Positions 58,010 through 64,000 of a stretch of 64,000 bases of DNA are shown piece after piece. Location of the stretch: positions 159,375,178 through 159,439,177 of the forward strand of contig OX578136.1 of the NCBI GenBank assembly GCA_951213105.1, read 5' to 3'. This DNA is from Amaurobius ferox. Taxonomy: Eukaryota; Arthropoda; Arachnida; Araneae; Amaurobiidae. The notes under the pieces were generated by a model. The model was not told the origin of the DNA. It was given only the letters and a program-made list of their open reading frames with translations, and searched no databases. Position numbers and translations under genes: made by a program. The stretch's first letter is position 1. Every line of letters begins with the position of its first letter.

Positions 58010-58735
58010 GGCAATAGTATCCTGGTAATAGTGCTACATACACTATTACCAGGTAGCTGTATATTTGACGGAATTCTGCAGCTGTATGTATATTCGACGG
58101 CAGCCGTATATTCCGAATTTTGACTCTTCCATTATTTTTGCAGTATATTACCAAGCAACTGTATATTTGACGGCAGCTGTATATTCCAAATTTTGATTTT
58201 TCTAATATTTTGCTGTATATTACCAGACAGCTGTATATATTCAACAGAATTCTGCAGCTGTATATTCGACGAAATGCTGCAGCAGTATATTCCGAATTTT
58301 GACTCTTTCAATATTTTTGCTATATATTACCAGGTAGCTGTATATTCGACGGAATTCTGCAGCTGTATATTCGACGTCAGATGTATATTCCGAATTTTGA
58401 TTCTCCCATTAATTTTGCTGTATATTACCAGACAACTGTATATTCTACGGCAGCTGTATATTCCGAATTTTGACTCTTCCATTATTTTTGCTGTATATTA
58501 CCAGGCAGCTGTATGTTCAACAGAATTCTGAAGCTGTATATTCGACGGAATTCTGCAGTTGTATATTTGCCGACAGATGTATATTCCGAATTTTGACACG
58601 TTCAATAATTTTGCTATATATTACAAGGTAACTGTATATTCGACGTAATTCTGCAGCTGTATATGCGACGACAGCTGTATATTCCGAATTTTGATTCTTC
58701 CAATATTTTTGCTGCATATTCGATGAAATTTAATA
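58010..58735. repeat. Irregular satellite of ctgtatattcgacgg / ccgaattttga modules
   Basis: 'tatattcc.aattttga' occurs seven times (about 58105 to 58685) at 73-118 bp spacing, between variable numbers of 'gcagctgtatattcgacgg' units. Variable spacing means modules are gained and lost individually. The open frames are repeat artefacts. Confidence 0.9.
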
Positions 58736-59307
58736 GAGTGGTTATTTTCAGTTAAAGCGTTGCAAGTTCGAGTTTTAAACAAGTAAAATTGAATGGGTTT
58801 TTTCGCATTTAGCTTCGAATATCCAAGTTCAAATCTTATCATTGAACTGTTCACATGTATTTTATGTTGTATTGAGTTGCTCACGAACATTAGTAACTTC
58901 CTTTGCTTACGGGACTGCGTAGAGGGGAATAGAAACCACTCCGCGTTTTTACCCGATCCCATCAGACGTTTAAGACACAAAAAAAAGTGCCGATAAACGC
59001 AGCGTCAGCTGGTTTCAATCATGCGAATGCGAACGTCATACTCACCCCCCTCATTTTTCTCTCCCCATCTACTGATTTTAACTTATTTACTTATTCATCG
59101 AAACTCAATTTCTCTTTCCCCGCGGTTTTATTAGGTCCTCGTTGGGCGCGATCGGTGCAAGCGAAAAGTCCGATCAAAAACACCTGCCGAGACGCGGATG
59201 GAAATTCATCATTTTCGTCATGTAAAGAAGATCTCGAAGGGGGCGTTGAAATTTCATTCTGTGTGGAAATTTTAAGCTGCATACATATGTAATAAAGTTT
59301 TTGTATT
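58736..59307. other. Unassigned DNA
   Basis: The plus frame at 58987-59292 is GC-richer but has no recognisable domain. Confidence 0.4.
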
Positions 59308-60240
59308 ACTTTCCTTATATACATAGAATAAATGTATAAGGAAAGTATTGTGACGGACGGGGTCAAAAATTCGAATTCGAGTCTTCGACGGGAGAGCAAG
59401 TTTCAATCATCCCTGATTACGATTCGAATATTTTTTAGATGATGTCTGTGTGTGAAAGTATGTGTGTGTGTGTGTGTGTGTCAGTGAGTCTGTAGAGAAG
59501 ATATCCCACGAACGCATTAAGCGATTCGAATGAAATTTGGTACAACATTATAATCCGTAAATACTGGAAGCCAATTGTTTTTAAACACAATCGAATGTTC
59601 AGAACCACTCTAAATTTTCGAGTGAAATTTTGAAAAAATCATCAAAAAATCAAACCCTTTAATAAAAGAACGCAAATATACATTTCTTATATAATTTTTC
59701 CTCAGAAAACTATTGTCATAAATTTTAGAACGCTAGCATGAACCGAGATATTGCATATTTATCAAATAAATTTATAAAGGAATCCTATAAATTAAAAAAA
59801 ACATATTAACTGTTGAGAAACATGTTCACTTTTCATATGTAATATCATACGATAAATTTGGTAACATTATTCTCGTGGATCTAGCTCTTTCCATTCATGA
59901 GAAAAGATACTTTGAGTAATAATTTTGTATTTGAACGCCAATAATTATTTATCTATAGGAATAACTTATTTCTCCGTCCATAACGCTTGGCAAGAGTTTG
60001 GCGGCGAATTTGGCGCAATGCCGTCAACTTGGCGACTTTTTAAAATGTTGCCAAATTAACGAAACTTTCGCCAAATGGATAAAAATGACGCTAAATCAAT
60101 GAAAATGACGACCAATTAACGAAAATTCAATATCCTGGAAAGAATATAAATGTCTACTATAAGAATAACTTATTTTTTATTACTGTAAAAGTAGTAAATT
60201 CATTACATTATATGAGGAAAGTCATGTGCAACCCACATCA
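59308..60240 (-). mobile_element. HINE-like element copy F, full length
   Basis: 933 bp. Hairpin at 59308-59346, short (GT)n (59460-59482), the 'gtggatctagctctttccattc' block, iterons (59975-60125), and the 5' end at 60240 before poly-T. Confidence 0.85.
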
Positions 60241-60344
60241 TTTTTTTTTTATTTATTTATTTGACAAAAAACTACACCCGTATAATACGAGAATCAGTGA
60301 CACCACTAGTACTAAGAGTGTTACGTGACGGATAAGGTTGCAGA

Positions 60345-60480
60345 GTCCTTATCAACAGTAAGACTTGCAATTTCGTCCCAGTAGCTTAACTGTAGACAGG
60401 TCCTGATCCAGCCAAATTGGGATCCAGAGCCTGGTGCTGATTCGGGGTCTAGAGCCTGGTGCTGATTCGGGGTCCCTATA
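60345..60480 (+). repeat. SINE2 head fragment and a 24-bp duplication
   Basis: 'cttgcaatttcgtcccagta' (60363-60383) matches SINE2 heads. 'agagcctggtgctgattcgg' is then repeated twice (60425-60474). A further SINE2 piece ('aatccaggattccgtttgcg') lies at 60790-60865. Confidence 0.65.
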
Positions 60481-60869
60481 CGCATACCTAACACATGCAA
60501 AACATCAACACATAACAAATTTGGAGCTTAGGATCACAACCCCAAATTTTGGACATGTAGAAAACTCCCAAACATTTTATTTCAAAGTAATATATGACTT
60601 TAAGGGATGTATAATATTTAAAATTACCACATATTTTATAATTTAAAATAAAAACTAATATTACCAGATGTAAATTAATTTAAAAATTATTTCCTCTTAA
60701 ATGTTTTATCGCATACAAAATTTAAGGGGTCAATAAAAATTTGGGGGCCCAAGATAGCGACCCCAGAGGCCCGTGCGTTAATCAGGCCCTGACAGGAACT
60801 GCCTCGACTAGGCAGTTCCAAAATCCAGGATTCCGTTTGCGATTGGGGCAGCAAAGTTCTTTACAAGGT

Positions 60870-61350
60870 CCCCAAGAAACATAGCACAGCGCAAGTCGGG
60901 CTATTTGAAGCCCACAATAAAGTAATATTTTCTCAATTTAATTGTAAAATAAAAGTATTTTATTGTTATTATGACAATTAAGTTATTTATAACTAAATAA
61001 ACCCATTTTCATGATAAATATGAGAACAATTTTACACAAAATAACCATTACGTGTTCAATATACATAAAACTGTTTCTCAAAGTTTGAAAAACGCGGATA
61101 TCCTATCAAGCGCTAGGTTGGAGCCGGTTCGAGGGTAAACGCATGCGCATACTTTAACGATGATTTCACTGTACAATAGCTTTCAATTCGCAGTGGAAAA
61201 CAGCACACGAAGTGCAAATGATATAAAGTTCTAGTACTTGTCTAATACATGTGATAAGTGTCTATTTTAACACGTTTTGGAAATAATTTTCATGCGATTA
61301 CCTATGACTGATAAAAATTTAAGTAAAACTACTGAAGCTAAAGGAAAGGG
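60870..61350. other. Unassigned AT-rich DNA
   Basis: Nothing recognised. Confidence 0.4.
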
Positions 61351-61351
61351 A

Positions 61352-61622
61352 TAGAAGTAGCTAAAAGGAATAGCTAAAGAAATAATAGATAAAATGAATA
61401 GCTAAGGAAATAATAGCTAAAAGGAATAGCTAAGGAAATAATAGCTAAAAGGAATAGCTAAGGAAATAATAGCTAAATGGAATAGCTAAGGAAATAATAG
61501 CTAGAAGGAATAGCTAAGGAAATAACAGCTAAAAGGAATAGACAAGGAAATAATAGCTAAAAGGAATACATAAGGAAAAAATAGCTAAAAGGAATAGCTA
61601 AGGAAATAATAGCTAAAGGAAA
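61352..61622 (+). repeat. 28-bp minisatellite, about nine units
   Basis: 'aggaatagctaaggaaataa' + 'tagctaaa' in units with few changes. It is purine-rich on this strand. A degenerate 'tttgggggc' region follows to 61900. Confidence 0.93.
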
Positions 61623-61987
61623 AGAATAGAAATTGTAGAAAATACAAAGGAAAATTAAGTCCTTTAATTTCTAAAAATGCCCTCCTAAAATTAAAATTTT
61701 GGGGACTAGAAATAAAAGTTTGTCCTCCAAAATTTTGGTTTTCTTAAAAAAATTTTTGGGGGCGGATAGCTTAAATTTGGGGGCTCAAAACTACTGCTAC
61801 CTAAAAAAAAACATTTTCTTAAATGATTATTTTTTGTGGGTCAAAACTAGAATTTTTGACCACAAAATTTTAGATTTTAAGGACTCTTTTATATATTTTG
61901 ATTAAGGAATTGACATTCCTAGTTACGCCCCTGGCTGGAAGCTTATAGTCCTGCATTAAAATACTATGAACGCCGTGTATACTAATA

Positions 61988-62721
61988 CAGGGTGCAGCAG
62001 AAAGAACTTTCTGATTTGGCAGAAGCGTTGCTTCGCTCATAGTAGAGGTACAGCAGCGGGCATGGTCCCTTTTGAAATGTTTGAGCATGCCATTTTTAGT
62101 TACCGTCATGGCTTGGAGCGGAGAGAAGTTTGCGGTGTTGCAGTGACAGTAATGTCTGAGCGCTATTGTGAATTGCCTGAGAATTTTCTCCATCCAAAAG
62201 TTAACGGTTTACTCAACTATCATGATTCGCAAGATGTATGGTTTCAGCAAGATGGAGCCACGTCGCATACCTCTAGAACGTCACTTCGAATTCTCAGAAA
62301 CATGTTTTCGGGCCACCTTGTTTGTCTCTTTACGGGGTGATATCGGTTGGCCACCGCGTTCGCCGGATTTGGCCGCATGTGATTTTTTCTGTGGAGCTCC
62401 TCCTTTTTCTGTGGAGCTATCTCAAATCAAAAGTGTACCAACACCGACCAACAAATTTGCAAGCACTTAAGGCAGCAATTACGCAAGAAATCACGGCGAT
62501 TCCGCAGGACAGGGTCCGCAGATCACTGCAAAATTTCCGAAACAGACTTCAAAATTGCATCGACAGTGACGGTCACCATTTAACTGATGTACTCTTCAAA
62601 ACTTAATGGATAACAATGGCATACTGTGTACTTCTCAAGTATAAAATATTTCATTCTCTATCTTACTTTGTATTTTTTTTATTGTCGTTCCAAATCGGTA
62701 CGCTCTTTTTGCCGCACCCTG
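61988..62721 (+). mobile_element. Deleted mariner/Tc1-superfamily DNA transposon with terminal inverted repeats
   Basis: Left end cagggtgcagcagaaagaac, right end tttttgccgcaccctg, inverted and flanked by TA on each side (61986-61987, 62722-62723). The inside (62150-62606) encodes the 3' half of a DDE transposase in shifted frames: VWFQQDGATSHTSRTSLRIL, IGWPPRSPDLAACDFF, LKSKVYQHRPTNLQALKAAI and RRSLQNFRNRLQNCIDSDG ending at DVLFKT. The N-terminal DNA-binding part is missing and there are at least two frameshifts (near 62330 and 62400), so it is a dead, internally deleted copy. Confidence 0.9.
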
Positions 62722-62729
62722 TATTAGGA

Positions 62730-63345
62730 GCAATGACCATAGTTAGCTGCTGATTTAAGAAATAATTTTGAAATACGATGATTATAAATGTCTGCTGTGC
62801 GGCCGGTGTCCATCAATTAACCGAGCACGCCCCGGGTAATGATAGATACCAAAATTCAGAACGTAGCAACAGTAAATGGAGAAAAAAATCTCAAGTTATA
62901 CGTCCACTGCCCTCAAGAAGAGAAAATCAATAATTTAGACTATATTAATTACGAATTTGCGCAAAAGCTCTATCTAGAATACTTCCCAAGGAAAAAACAG
63001 TTTTCAGTGGATGTATGTGGAGATATATGAAACATGAATAAACTAGTTTTATAGTGATGCGTGTGTGTATGCGCGTCTCTGCGTGCGTGTGCTTGTCTGG
63101 CAATATTTTTAAAGGCGCTATGTTGCCAAATAAAAATGCTTCACAACTGTCCATTGGATGTCCTACTATACAAAACGCAAGCAATGGCGTGGATCAGTTT
63201 TGAAACCTGATTCTCTCTCGCTTCATGCTCTTCATCCCTACCTACCACCCACGTTAGTCCCTTGAAAAGAATAAACATGCAACGTCTCTTTCCTCTCCAC
63301 TACACTACAAGCTGTTTTTCTCGCCTCAGATTCTCTTTCATCCGT
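62730..63345. other. Unassigned DNA
   Basis: The plus frame at 62839-63030 lacks any domain. A short GT-rich tract lies at 63060-63095. Confidence 0.4.
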
Positions 63346-63347
63346 CA

Positions 63348-63630
63348 TTTTCTTTGACCCAGACCGTCCGATCTACCCGAAGATGTAAAGTAATATTTGG
63401 ACGGCTAGGAAGATCCAGTCAATTTAGATCGGAACCCAATGGGGGCGGCATTCACAAGGACCGTACCCTTCTTTCCCTACCATCAACCTCTCAGAAGGAT
63501 TTACTTACCCATAAATTTGATGTGCCCGTACTCCGAGTAAACACGATAATAATTTGAGCAGAACCGAGAATTCAACTCAGATCGCCCGAGTGCAATTCCT
63601 GTGGGCTAACCACTGGGCTGTCCCACCCCT
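63348..63630 (-). mobile_element. tRNA-derived SINE1, copy 3
   Basis: On the minus strand: head 'agtggttagccca'-type A box (about 63605-63620), 'gagttgaattctcgg' B-box remnant (about 63565-63580), shared body, and a tail with a perfect hairpin GCCGTCC (63405-63399) / GGACGGT (63369-63363) around 29 nt, and AUC-UUCG-GGU (63384-63375) inside. Confidence 0.88.
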
Positions 63631-63640
63631 TCTTCCATGC

Positions 63641-64000
63641 TTGGAGCACGTTGGTGCCGTGAAAGGACGGGCGTTACTGTCAAGGACGAACTTTAATGTC
63701 CTTCATAAACTTGACTGATGTTTTAAACTTCGCCTATGTCGCGCCAAAACATGAATTTCTGTCTTTCATTCGATGAAGAGATTGAAGCCAAACGACGCAA
63801 AGCTAATTTCTAGAGCCTGTTGTATTCTTATCTCAATGGTCGTTTCAGCTAGAAAATTTGAATAAATATCCAAGTCAAATGTTTATTTGTGCGATGTAAG
63901 TTAGATCAATATATTGCGAAATATATGAAGAAAAACGATAACGAGTCTATAAGAAAAAGCGCTACCTATACTACTTGATATAGAAAATGCAACACCATGA
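63641..64000. other. Unassigned DNA at the window end
   Basis: No feature recognised. Confidence 0.4.

Overview
The window is a repeat-dominated, AT-rich stretch of an animal nuclear genome, most likely an arthropod and tentatively an arachnid. The basis is the mix of degraded non-LTR, mariner/Tc1 and pogo elements, tRNA-derived SINEs, CA/GACA microsatellites, and a decayed Ty3/gypsy gag with a SCAN-like segment of a kind I associate with spider retrotransposons. I see no complete conserved host gene. One open frame (33999-34310) looks like a first coding exon of a small secreted protein. Nearly everything else is transposable elements or tandem repeats.

Layout. 1-330: dispersed repeat with (GACA)n. 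575-2951 (-): broken gag-protease-linker of a SCAN-gag gypsy element, with a tandem-repeated leader to about 3640. 4226-8235 (-): frameshifted non-LTR retrotransposon (endonuclease, RT, RNase H, C-terminal zinc motif) ending in a hairpin. 8.9-21.9 kb: Helentron/HINE-like non-autonomous elements, a 14-copy 141-bp satellite (15.2-17.2 kb), dimeric SINEs and minisatellites. 23-27 kb: GC-richer unassigned DNA with a tandem duplication. 27-34 kb: SINE, MITE, mariner, triplicated pogo fragment, Tc1 remnant, and the secreted-protein exon. 35088-46070: an apparently intact Ty3/gypsy element (-) with LTRs that look identical, nested in a HINE-like copy. 46.4-60.2 kb: more HINE-like copies, SINEs, MITEs and a satellite. 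60-64 kb: minisatellite, a DNA transposon with terminal inverted repeats, and a third SINE.

How the parts relate. (1) The LINE and the SINE1 family end in the same kind of 3' RNA hairpin, with compensatory stem changes and a conserved UUCG-type inner loop. This points to a LINE/SINE partnership by shared-tail recognition. A 61-bp LINE tail flanked by a 14-bp duplication, and a SINE flanked by a 14-bp duplication, agree with one retrotransposition machinery. (2) The intact gypsy element joins gag and pol by a probable -1 frameshift: slippery heptamer T TTA AAC, 7-nt spacer containing the gag stop, 11-nt stem arms. (3) The HINE-like family has a hairpin 3' end, a subterminal inverted repeat, an internal microsatellite and about 20-nt iterated GCCAA motifs. 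It recurs at least ten times and hosts later insertions.
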